From assembly GCF_010671595.1 (NCBI RefSeq), contig NZ_JAABOP010000001.1, positions 992,001-1,056,000 of the forward strand: a stretch of 64,000 nucleotides of DNA, written 5' to 3'. The notes beneath the pieces are model-generated. The model was not told the DNA's origin. It worked only from the letters and a program-made list of their open reading frames with translations, and searched no databases. Origin of the DNA: Muriicola jejuensis (lineage in GTDB: Bacteria; Bacteroidota; Bacteroidia; Flavobacteriales; Flavobacteriaceae). Of the stretch, positions 9,353 to 16,154 are shown in pieces. The position numbers were made by a program, and so were the translations under genes. The first letter of the stretch is position 1. Each line of letters opens with the position of its first letter.

Positions 9353-9389
9353 TTAACCTTTAATTAATCTCATAACACAATGGTAACCT
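9353..9389 (+). repeat. Upstream TTAACCT-like repeats, two 11-bp-spaced pairs
   Basis: TTAACCT (9353) and TTAATCT (9364) form one pair 11 bp apart. ATAACAC (9372) and GTAACCT (9383) form a second. The second pair is in the same 11-bp register as the promoter-proximal repeats at 9405, 9416 and 9427. They are possibly auxiliary binding sites for the same regulator. Confidence 0.4.
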
Positions 9390-9404
9390 TTTAACAAGGA
9401 AGTA

Positions 9405-9450
9405 TTAACCTATGTCTAACATGACCTTTACGCTTACTCCCGTTCTTTGC
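9405..9450 (+). promoter_or_regulatory. Candidate Pho-type operator and promoter of the TonB receptor gene
   Basis: Repeats TTAACCT (9405-9411), CTAACAT (9416-9422) and TTTACGC (9427-9433) follow an exact 11-bp period. After 7 bp comes CGTTCTTTGC (9441-9450), a -7-like decamer, 24 nt before the ATG. The same decamer at the same distance occurs at 13644. Confidence 0.6.
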
Positions 9451-9473
9451 CCCGTGAATTTGAAAAATGCTTC

Positions 9474-12341
9474 ATGAGACCAATATATCTTCTTTTTCTT
9501 TTGTTTACTGGTTCCCTCTTTGCACAGAATACCGGAAGCATCGTAGGCAAACTTACCGATAAGGAGGTGAACAACGAGCCGCTTGCGTTTGCAAACGTCC
9601 TGATAAAAGGCACGACAAAAGGTACCACCTCCGACTTCGATGGCCTTTACGAGCTTACCAATGTGGCCCCTGGTAGTTATACTGTCGTCTTTACGTTCTT
9701 GGGGTACGAGACCCTGGAGATCACCAATGTGGTCGTTGAGGCCGGCAAGGTTACTGAGGTGAACGCAGCACTGGGTGCTGGAAGCGTATCCCTTGACGAA
9801 GTGGTCATAACCACGACCGTAGCCAAGGAATCCGAAGTAGCCCTGTTACTCGATCAGAAAAAAGCAGTGCAGATCAAAGAATCCATTGGAGCCGAAGCCC
9901 TTACCCGAAAAGGGATTGACGATGCAGCAGCAGCCGTTTCCCAGATCTCAGGGATCTCGAAGCAACAGGGGTCAAGCGATGTCTATGTACGCGGTCTGGG
10001 AGACAGGTACCAGAATACTACCATGAATGGCCTTTCCCTGCCCTCCAATGATGTCAATAAGAAGAACATCAATCTGGATATCTTCTCATCGAGTATCATT
10101 GAGAACATCGCCGTCAGCAAGGCCTATACTCCTTTGTTCTACGGGGATTTTTCCGCAGGAAATGTAAATATTGATTCCAAAGAATACACCGGGAATGGGT
10201 ACCTGGATATCTCCCTGGGAAGTGGCTTTAATTCCAATGCGGCAGGAACCGATTTTGTGACGAGCGAGGGAACCAGTTTCTTCGGATTTTACAACCGTTA
10301 TGACAATGACCCTTTTGCAGTCATACTGTCCCACGGAGTAGACCCTGATCAGGCTCCGGACCCCGTAAATATTTCGGGATCCATCGAAGGAGGGTATTCC
10401 GTAAACCTGAGCGATGAATCCAGGCTGAGCTTCTTTGGGATGGCCAGTTTCAGTAACGGTTATGAATTTCTGGAAGGTCCGGCCCTGGATTTTACAAACG
10501 ATATCAAGGTTCGTTTTCCCCTGGTAAATGAGTACGCTTATAGTACTACAACCACCGCCATGGGGAACATCACATACAGGATCAACAATGATCACAAACT
10601 GAAATACACCTCACTTTTTATCAACAGTGCACGGGATGCGGTAGGGTATTACGGTATAGGCGGGAACGGATTCAACAGGGACGGGTTCAGCAACAATGGG
10701 GATGGTGGGTTCTTCCAGCTCAACGTACAGTTCAACCAGGATATGATCTTCGTGAACCAGTTGAACGGACAGCACACCTTTGATGACAGCTGGGGTTTAG
10801 ACTGGGGAGTTGGCTTTAACAAGGTCTTTTCGGACGAACCGGACAGAAAGCGGATCTCCCTGGAAGACTACCAGTTCGCCCTGGACAACGACCCAAATAC
10901 CAACCCGATCTTCTATGACAACATCGCTTTCGACAACCAGCGCTTTTTCCAGAGCATTGAGGATGACGAGCTGAGCAGTTATCTCAACCTGTCTAAAAAG
11001 GTCAACGACAAGGTTACCCTCAATTTCGGGTACAACGGCAGAAGCAAGGAGAGAAGGTTCAACAACTGGCGATATGGTTATCTCATTGCCGATAAAGATG
11101 CCAACCCGGTAACAGATGTAAACAATCTTAATGACTTTTTCGACGTCTCCAATATCAATATCCCGGCAGGTAGCGGACTTTGGGACCTGTTCATCGTGCG
11201 CAATCCCAGAAACCAGGATATGGGCCTGGTTAACCGCCCTCAGGCTTATGAGAATACCTACACCGGAAACCTGGATATTCACGGGGTATATGCCACGGCC
11301 GAATTGAACCTGAGTGACAAATGGTTACTCATCCCGGGCTTCAGGGTAGAATCTTATAGCCAACGGATCGCTTACGACGTGATCAACCCGGTCCCCACAG
11401 ATCCCGGCTTCAGGAACGCTTACGAAAACATCTACCTGCCCAGTTTGAACGTGCGTTACGCCCTGAATGAGGACGCCAACCTGCGCTTTTCCTTCAGCAA
11501 AACAGCCTCCTTCCCCGAATTCAAGGAATCAGCCAACTTTGTGTATGAAGGAGTGGTACAGCGTGTGGGGGGTAACCCGGACCTGCTGGGAAAACCAGAC
11601 GGAACAGGACCTATCTTTTCCGAGATCTATAACTACGACCTTAAATACGAATGGTTCCCCAACAGAGGAGAACTCATCTCGGTTGCGGCATTCGCCAAAA
11701 CCATCAACGATCCTGTGAACCGGGTAGTGGCCACGGATGCCACCGGAAACCAGCGATATTTTCGTACGGGAGACCAGGCCAATGTCTACGGAGTAGAAGT
11801 AGAAGTGAGGAAGAACATCCTCACAGACGAAAATGACAACGGGATACTCTCCTTCGGCGCCAACGCAGCCTATACACATACGGAACAGGATCTGAAAACG
11901 GTATCGACCTCCGACGGGTTTACTTTTGGCACCTCTTTCGCCAACCGTACTTCTGAAGAACTCGAAGGAGCCTCTCCGGTTATCGTAAATGCGGACATTA
12001 ATTACAGTCCCGAATTTGAGAATTACAAACCCACGGCTTCCCTGGCATTTTCCTACTTCTCGGACCGTATCTATGCGATCGGCAGTGGAAACCTCGGGAA
12101 CATGGTGGAAAAGGCCGTACCCACGATGAACTTTGTGTGGCGCAATGCCTTCGGGGAGCACTTTGAAGCGAATCTCAGCGTACAAAACATCTTGAATCCC
12201 AATATCTCACTGGTGCGGGAAAACACCGGTGTGGAAGAAAACAACCCCCTGGTCCAGGGCTTCGTAAGGGACGGTGACGTCATCTTACGGGAGTTCAAAA
12301 GGGGAATTAATGCGGGCCTAACTTTGAAATATAAATTCTAA
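9474..12341 (+). CDS. TonB-dependent outer-membrane receptor of the phosphate locus
   Basis: This 955-aa receptor has a signal peptide (MRPIYLLFLLF, ending LFAQ), a carboxypeptidase-regulatory-like domain (about residues 20-105), a plug domain with the VYVRGLGDRYQNTTMNGLSL segment, and a long 22-strand barrel ending in LKYKF. It should import a ligand across the outer membrane using TonB-ExbBD energy. A beta-helix lipoprotein gene follows after 21 bp, forming a two-gene unit analogous to SusC/SusD but with an unrelated surface partner. The locus and the shared promoter repeats suggest phosphate or an organophosphate as ligand; this is inference. I chose the ATG at 9474 because the signal peptide begins there. 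Confidence 0.92.
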   Translation: MRPIYLLFLLFTGSLFAQNTGSIVGKLTDKEVNNEPLAFANVLIKGTTKGTTSDFDGLYELTNVAPGSYTVVFTFLGYETLEITNVVVEAGKVTEVNAALGAGSVSLDEVVITTTVAKESEVALLLDQKKAVQIKESIGAEALTRKGIDDAAAAVSQISGISKQQGSSDVYVRGLGDRYQNTTMNGLSLPSNDVNKKNINLDIFSSSIIENIAVSKAYTPLFYGDFSAGNVNIDSKEYTGNGYLDISLGSGFNSNAAGTDFVTSEGTSFFGFYNRYDNDPFAVILSHGVDPDQAPDPVNISGSIEGGYSVNLSDESRLSFFGMASFSNGYEFLEGPALDFTNDIKVRFPLVNEYAYSTTTTAMGNITYRINNDHKLKYTSLFINSARDAVGYYGIGGNGFNRDGFSNNGDGGFFQLNVQFNQDMIFVNQLNGQHTFDDSWGLDWGVGFNKVFSDEPDRKRISLEDYQFALDNDPNTNPIFYDNIAFDNQRFFQSIEDDELSSYLNLSKKVNDKVTLNFGYNGRSKERRFNNWRYGYLIADKDANPVTDVNNLNDFFDVSNINIPAGSGLWDLFIVRNPRNQDMGLVNRPQAYENTYTGNLDIHGVYATAELNLSDKWLLIPGFRVESYSQRIAYDVINPVPTDPGFRNAYENIYLPSLNVRYALNEDANLRFSFSKTASFPEFKESANFVYEGVVQRVGGNPDLLGKPDGTGPIFSEIYNYDLKYEWFPNRGELISVAAFAKTINDPVNRVVATDATGNQRYFRTGDQANVYGVEVEVRKNILTDENDNGILSFGANAAYTHTEQDLKTVSTSDGFTFGTSFANRTSEELEGASPVIVNADINYSPEFENYKPTASLAFSYFSDRIYAIGSGNLGNMVEKAVPTMNFVWRNAFGEHFEANLSVQNILNPNISLVRENTGVEENNPLVQGFVRDGDVILREFKRGINAGLTLKYKF

Positions 12342-12362
12342 TTCTGATTTAAAATACAATCT

Positions 12363-13538
12363 ATGAAAAACAGATTCTTACTCCTTGGAATTGTGGCTTC
12401 CCTTTTAATTGGATGCGAAAGCGATGATACAGCTACGATCATTATCAATGATTACAGCAATTCTAACAATAATGGGGGAGGTACTTCTGCCATAAACCTC
12501 AGTGGGGTGTATACAGAAGACCTTACCCTGGACCCTGCTAACGAGTACGTGGTTACCGGGCCTGTCCTTATGGCCTCAGGGACTACCCTGACCATTCCCG
12601 CCGGTATGACCGTAAAAGCCCAGCCCGTAGGGGTGAATGCGTATATCGCCATACAACAAGGTGCCCAGATTAACGCGGTAGGCACTTCATCTGATCCTAT
12701 TGTATTTACTTCCAATGCCGGAAGCCCTTCATCAGGCGACTGGGGCGGACTCGTAATCTGCGGAAGAGCTCCTATAAACTCCACCGCTGACGGATCTACG
12801 GCTACCTCTACCTCTGAGGTGGGCGGACTCTCCTATGGTGGAAATACTCCCGCCGATAACTCAGGTTCTCTTCAATACGTTCGCATTGAGTATGCCGGTG
12901 GGGCGATCGATGGAAACGCCGAGCTCAATGGCCTTTCACTCTATGCCGTCGGAAATTCTACAGTGATCGATTACGTACAGATCTTTGAAGGTTCGGATGA
13001 CGGGGTAGAATTTTTTGGAGGAACCGTTAACGTGAGCCATCTTGTCGTGGTCAATTCAGAAGACGACTCTGTAGACTGGACCGAAGGCTACACCGGGAAC
13101 CTGACAGATGTATATGTACAGCACGGAGCATCCCATGACAAGGCGTTCGAGTGTGACGGGTACAATACGGATTTCAGCAATGAAGGTGGGTATTTCTCTG
13201 CGCCTAACGTGACCAACGTAACCATTGCAGGGGCCAATGACGCCGGAGAAGCCGTAAGGCTAAGAGCTGGCACCCAGGGTATTTTTACGAACGTGGTTTT
13301 GATCGATTTTGATGAGGCCTTCGACCTTGATGGGGACACTGGATCCAACCCCACAGGCCAGGGTGTCCTCGACGGCCTTTTGCAGGTCATCGACGTAACC
13401 TTCAACAACGTGACCAACAAGCTGAACAACGGGACAGGATATACCTTTACTGAGGCCGACTTTATAAGTGGTGACGGCAACGGTACTGGAACCGATATCG
13501 CCACCTGGGGTGCAGGTTGGACCGTAGGAATCAACTAA
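12363..13538 (+). CDS. Beta-helix surface lipoprotein paired with the TonB receptor
   Basis: This 391-aa protein has a lipoprotein signal with lipobox LLIGC (Cys18), an acidic CESDD start to the mature protein, an Asn/Gly linker, and then repeated short strands (TLTIPAGMTVKAQ, IVFTSNAG, VQIFEGSDDGVEFFGGTVN, VNSEDDSVDWTEG) typical of a right-handed parallel beta helix. The region is rich in Asp and Gly, so calcium binding is possible. It lies 21 bp after the receptor and before a terminator, so it should be co-transcribed. Homologues are often given misleading names in databases. A surface-exposed ligand-capture or enzyme role is inferred from the pairing. Confidence 0.85.
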   Translation: MKNRFLLLGIVASLLIGCESDDTATIIINDYSNSNNNGGGTSAINLSGVYTEDLTLDPANEYVVTGPVLMASGTTLTIPAGMTVKAQPVGVNAYIAIQQGAQINAVGTSSDPIVFTSNAGSPSSGDWGGLVICGRAPINSTADGSTATSTSEVGGLSYGGNTPADNSGSLQYVRIEYAGGAIDGNAELNGLSLYAVGNSTVIDYVQIFEGSDDGVEFFGGTVNVSHLVVVNSEDDSVDWTEGYTGNLTDVYVQHGASHDKAFECDGYNTDFSNEGGYFSAPNVTNVTIAGANDAGEAVRLRAGTQGIFTNVVLIDFDEAFDLDGDTGSNPTGQGVLDGLLQVIDVTFNNVTNKLNNGTGYTFTEADFISGDGNGTGTDIATWGAGWTVGIN

Positions 13539-13560
13539 AAGGATTTAGTGGATAAATAAG

Positions 13561-13587
13561 ACCCTGCCCCATGGCAGGGTTTTTTTA
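13561..13587 (+). terminator. Terminator of the receptor-lipoprotein operon
   Basis: Stem ACCCTGCC/GGCAGGGT with a CCAT loop, followed by eight T. Confidence 0.92.
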
Positions 13588-13607
13588 TTTCAGTGCATTA
13601 CTCAATG

Positions 13608-13653
13608 ATAATCTGCACCTAACCTTTTTTTTACATAACAGGACGTTCTTTGC
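13608..13653 (+). promoter_or_regulatory. Candidate Pho-type operator and promoter of the 13669 gene
   Basis: ATAATCT (13608), CTAACCT (13619) and TTTACAT (13630) are spaced exactly 11 bp. The decamer CGTTCTTTGC (13644-13653) starts 25 bp after the start of the second repeat, identical in sequence and distance to the copy at 9441. Confidence 0.6.
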
Positions 13654-13668
13654 AGTGAATTCTGATGT

Positions 13669-14073
13669 ATGAAAAATATTATTTGGATTATTGCCCTGCT
13701 TCTTTCTTCCGGTCTCTACGCTCAGGAATCGGGTATTCTGGCTGGCACCATTAAGGATCAGGAGGTATTTGATGAAGGCGTGGTCTATGCACAGGTGCGT
13801 TTAAAGGATACCAATTTCAAGACGCAGACCAATTTCAGGGGTAATTTTGAATTGAAAAACATCACCCCGGGCACCTACATCCTGGAGGTGTCTTATGCGG
13901 GATATGATACCCTGGAAATACCGGTATTGATCCAAGCCGGGGAAAACACTCAGATAACACAGTACATGTCGGCCAAAATGCTAAGCATGGAAGATCTTTC
14001 GTCCCTGAAAGTAAAGCCTGCAGCAAGTACTACGAACCGAGAGTCGGATCTAGGGGCCGATCGAAAAAGATAG
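13669..14073 (+). CDS. Stand-alone carboxypeptidase-regulatory-like domain protein
   Basis: This 134-aa exported protein has a signal peptide ending LYAQ (residue 19) and one Ig-like beta-sandwich domain (GILAGTIKDQEVFDEG, then GNFELKNITPGTYILEVSYAGYDTLEI). The domain resembles the N-terminal extension of the receptor at 9474 but has no plug or barrel. The last 25 residues are polar and probably disordered. It shares the 9474 gene's promoter architecture, so the two are probably co-regulated. Whether it docks to the receptor, or is a truncated duplicate that has been retained, cannot be told from sequence. Confidence 0.75.
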   Translation: MKNIIWIIALLLSSGLYAQESGILAGTIKDQEVFDEGVVYAQVRLKDTNFKTQTNFRGNFELKNITPGTYILEVSYAGYDTLEIPVLIQAGENTQITQYMSAKMLSMEDLSSLKVKPAASTTNRESDLGADRKR

Positions 14074-14094
14074 ATCGGATTTCCGATCAAAAAT

Positions 14095-14123
14095 AAAAAT
14101 CCCGCCTGTACGGCGGGATTTTT
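14095..14123. terminator. Bidirectional terminator between convergent genes
   Basis: Stem AAAAATCCCGCC/GGCGGGATTTTT with a 5-nt loop. The A-tract on one side and the T-tract on the other let it serve both the 13669 gene and the convergent 14148 gene. Confidence 0.9.
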
Positions 14124-14147
14124 ATTATCTTAAAGTGCAATAGGCCC

Positions 14148-14504
14148 TCAGTTCTTGACGATACCCTCGGAGGTCTTTTTCCCGTCTACACTGGCGACAA
14201 TATTGTTATTGTAGACCACTTCTTTGACGGTATCTCCTTGCCAGAAGTACCATTTTCCGGATCTCATACCATTCTCGTACGTACCCTGACTTATCTTTGC
14301 TCCTTCTTCATTGAAACTGATCCATTCCCCGTGCAGTTTTCTTTCCAGGTTAAACGTTCCTGTTTGACTGACCATCCCATTGTCATGGAAATATACCGCT
14401 TCGATTAAACCGGTCTCCTCATTCAGTGTCAGTTCTTTCTCTTTCTGGCCATAAACCAACAAGGTCATCATTACAACCACTATAGACAGGATATATTTTT
14501 TCAT
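14148..14504 (-). CDS. MORN-repeat-like exported protein
   Basis: This 118-aa protein has a signal peptide (MKKYILSIVVVMMTLLVYG) and repeats of the MORN/YwqK type (YFHDNGMVSQTGTF, HGEWISFNEEGAKISQGTYENGMRSGKWYF). Databases often label this family as a toxin-antitoxin antitoxin, but no toxin gene is adjacent and that label should not be taken as function. The start at 14504 begins the signal peptide; an upstream in-frame ATG at 14528 adds eight polar residues. It probably has its own promoter, TTG (14551-14553), 17 bp, TATCATTG (14526-14533). Confidence 0.75.
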   Translation of the reverse strand: MKKYILSIVVVMMTLLVYGQKEKELTLNEETGLIEAVYFHDNGMVSQTGTFNLERKLHGEWISFNEEGAKISQGTYENGMRSGKWYFWQGDTVKEVVYNNNIVASVDGKKTSEGIVKN

Positions 14505-14655
14505 AAGTTCGAAATCAATGTATTGCAATGATAAAATTAAATAATTCTAACAATTATTCAATATTTTCTTTACAATTTATTTACATAGATAACGCCAGAT
14601 TACATGCAATCTTATAATTGTCAAAACATTGCCTCAATCAATATCTAAGTAACAC

Positions 14656-14701
14656 TTAATCATTTGGTTACATTCGTATCGAAAAAAATACTGAATTTTA
14701 C
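14656..14701 (+). promoter_or_regulatory. Possible fifth Pho-type promoter, facing an unexplained terminator
   Basis: TTAATCA (14656) and GTTACAT (14667) are 11 bp apart, preceded in register by CTAAGTA (14645). The decamer TGAATTTTAC (14692-14701) starts 25 bp after the second repeat and resembles the one at 16125. The match is weaker than the other four. Confidence 0.3.
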
Positions 14702-14703
14702 CG

Positions 14704-14798
14704 GTGTTTAAACACTTTTTGGTCATTCCGTTAAATTAGTTTTTGTCGACTTTTTATAGTGAATGCTGATAACTGCCTTTGGCCAAGGCAGTTTTTTT
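14704..14798 (+). ncRNA. Possible small RNA upstream of the porin gene
   Basis: A complete rho-independent terminator (14771-14798) stands in the intergenic space with no gene in front of it on the same strand. A weak Pho-type promoter ends at 14701, so a transcript of roughly 90 nt starting near a GTGTTTAAACAC palindrome (14704-14715) is conceivable. A short ORF (ATG at 14763) would run through the hairpin and is probably meaningless. The remainder of the 14505-14873 gap holds only AT-rich sequence and the two promoters. Confidence 0.25.
14771..14798 (+). terminator. Orphan rho-independent terminator
   Basis: Stem ACTGCCTT/AAGGCAGT with loop TGGCC, followed by seven T. It insulates the porin promoter from upstream transcription or ends a small RNA. 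Confidence 0.85.
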
Positions 14799-14803
14799 AT
14801 TTG

Positions 14804-14849
14804 TTAATATTCCCTTAACCCCGGTCTGGTCTAAATGTGGGTATTTTGC
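14804..14849 (+). promoter_or_regulatory. Candidate Pho-type operator and promoter of the porin gene
   Basis: TTAATAT (14804) and TTAACCC (14815) are 11 bp apart; the third position (CTGGTCT, 14826) is degenerate. GGTATTTTGC (14840-14849) starts 25 bp after the second repeat, as at 9441 and 13644, and lies 24 nt before the GTG start. Confidence 0.55.
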
Positions 14850-14873
14850 AAATAGACAAAAACTAATACTGAC

Positions 14874-16079
14874 GTGAAGACTCGCTCGATCCTTTTAGGA
14901 GCATTCCTCCTATTTACCTTTGTACTTACTGCCCAGGAACCCAATGCACCGGCCTTCGGAAAGGGTTTGTTCAATCTCGTGGGCAAAGACAGTTCCTTTA
15001 CCATGAAGATCGGGGCCCGGATGCAGCTTTTGGCGATTTCAGAGGGGCAGGACGATTCCGATGGTTTTTTCTCGAATAACGAGACGAATTTCCTGGTACG
15101 CAGGGCCCGTTTGAAATTTGACGGCTATGCGTATTCCCCAAAATTGAGATACAAGATAGAGCTCGGGCTTTCCAACCGCGATATGTCCGGGGGATCTGAA
15201 TATACACGTAATACTCCACGGTACATAATGGACGCCGTGATCATGTGGAATTTCTACGAGAATTTTGAGTTGTGGTTCGGCCAGACCAAGCTACCGGGAA
15301 ATATCGAACGTGTGATATCCTCAGGAAATCTGCAGCAGGTAGACCGCTCCCTGGTCAACAGTCGATTCAATATTGACCGGGATATGGGCGTTCAGCTCAG
15401 GCACCATTTCAACGTGTCAGATACCTTTGTCATACGGGAAAAACTTGCCTTCTCACAAGGGGAAGGAAGGAATGTTACGGATGGAAACGAAGGGGGCTTC
15501 CAGTATACCGGACGTGTAGAATTGCTTCCCCTGGGAGAATTTAAGAGTGATGGAGATTACAGCGGTGCCGATCTGGTAAGGGAGCCAACCCCGAAGTTGT
15601 TCCTGGCCTTTACCTATGACTCAAATGTGGATGCAGTCCGTACCCGAAGCAATCTCGGATCCTATATGATTACCGATACGGGCTTATACGCGACGACAAC
15701 CAATACCATTTTCGCCGACCTCATGTTCAAATACCGGGGGTTTTCTCTCATGGGAGAATATTCTAAGAGGGACGCCGCCGATCCGATCGCAAAGAATTCA
15801 GACGGTTCTGAAACTGGTAATGTGGTCTGGATCGGGGATGGGATAAACCTGCAGGGGGGATATCTTTTCCCCAATAATTGGGAACTATCGGGGAGGTTTA
15901 CCCAAATTGAGCTCGATGAGGCGATCACCGGAAGGAGTCCGGAAACACAGTATACCTTTGGTGTCTCCAAGTATATTGTCGGCCATAAACTCAAAGTTCA
16001 ATCAGATTTAAGTTATCTTTCTATTGAAAATGGCGACAATGAGGTGATGTTTCGTTTGCAGGTAGACATGCATTTCTGA
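14874..16079 (+). CDS. Phosphate-selective porin O/P family protein
   Basis: This 401-aa outer-membrane barrel has a signal peptide ending LTAQ (about residue 21) and the OprO/OprP-type N-terminal sheet (FTMKIGARMQLLAIS), then LVRRARLKFDGYAYSPKLRYKIELGLSNRD, and a terminal aromatic strand (RLQVDMHF). In Pseudomonas, OprO/P form trimeric anion channels for phosphate and polyphosphate; many Bacteroidota members are untested. The start is GTG at 14874, the only codon that gives a complete signal peptide. The PiT gene follows after 75 bp that contain another candidate operator. Confidence 0.88.
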   Translation: MKTRSILLGAFLLFTFVLTAQEPNAPAFGKGLFNLVGKDSSFTMKIGARMQLLAISEGQDDSDGFFSNNETNFLVRRARLKFDGYAYSPKLRYKIELGLSNRDMSGGSEYTRNTPRYIMDAVIMWNFYENFELWFGQTKLPGNIERVISSGNLQQVDRSLVNSRFNIDRDMGVQLRHHFNVSDTFVIREKLAFSQGEGRNVTDGNEGGFQYTGRVELLPLGEFKSDGDYSGADLVREPTPKLFLAFTYDSNVDAVRTRSNLGSYMITDTGLYATTTNTIFADLMFKYRGFSLMGEYSKRDAADPIAKNSDGSETGNVVWIGDGINLQGGYLFPNNWELSGRFTQIELDEAITGRSPETQYTFGVSKYIVGHKLKVQSDLSYLSIENGDNEVMFRLQVDMHF

Positions 16080-16088
16080 TCACCAGAA

Positions 16089-16134
16089 ATAACTATTAAA
16101 TAACACAGGAATTCAAAATACTTTAGATATTTAC
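16089..16134 (+). promoter_or_regulatory. Candidate Pho-type operator and promoter of the PiT gene
   Basis: ATAACTA (16089) and ATAACAC (16100) are 11 bp apart with a TTAA spacer. AGATATTTAC (16125-16134) begins 25 bp after the second repeat, the same distance as in the other copies, 20 nt before the ATG. Confidence 0.55.
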
Positions 16135-16154
16135 ACCCTTATTTTAAAGAACTT

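Noticed and set aside
14148-14504. Toxin-antitoxin module suggested by the YwqK/MORN-like protein
   Set aside because: The protein is exported and no toxin gene is adjacent.
14569-14605. TTTACAA, TTTACAT and ATTACAT spaced like Pho-type repeats upstream of the MORN gene
   Set aside because: The TAAC core is missing and no -7 decamer sits at the right distance on either strand; probably chance in AT-rich DNA.
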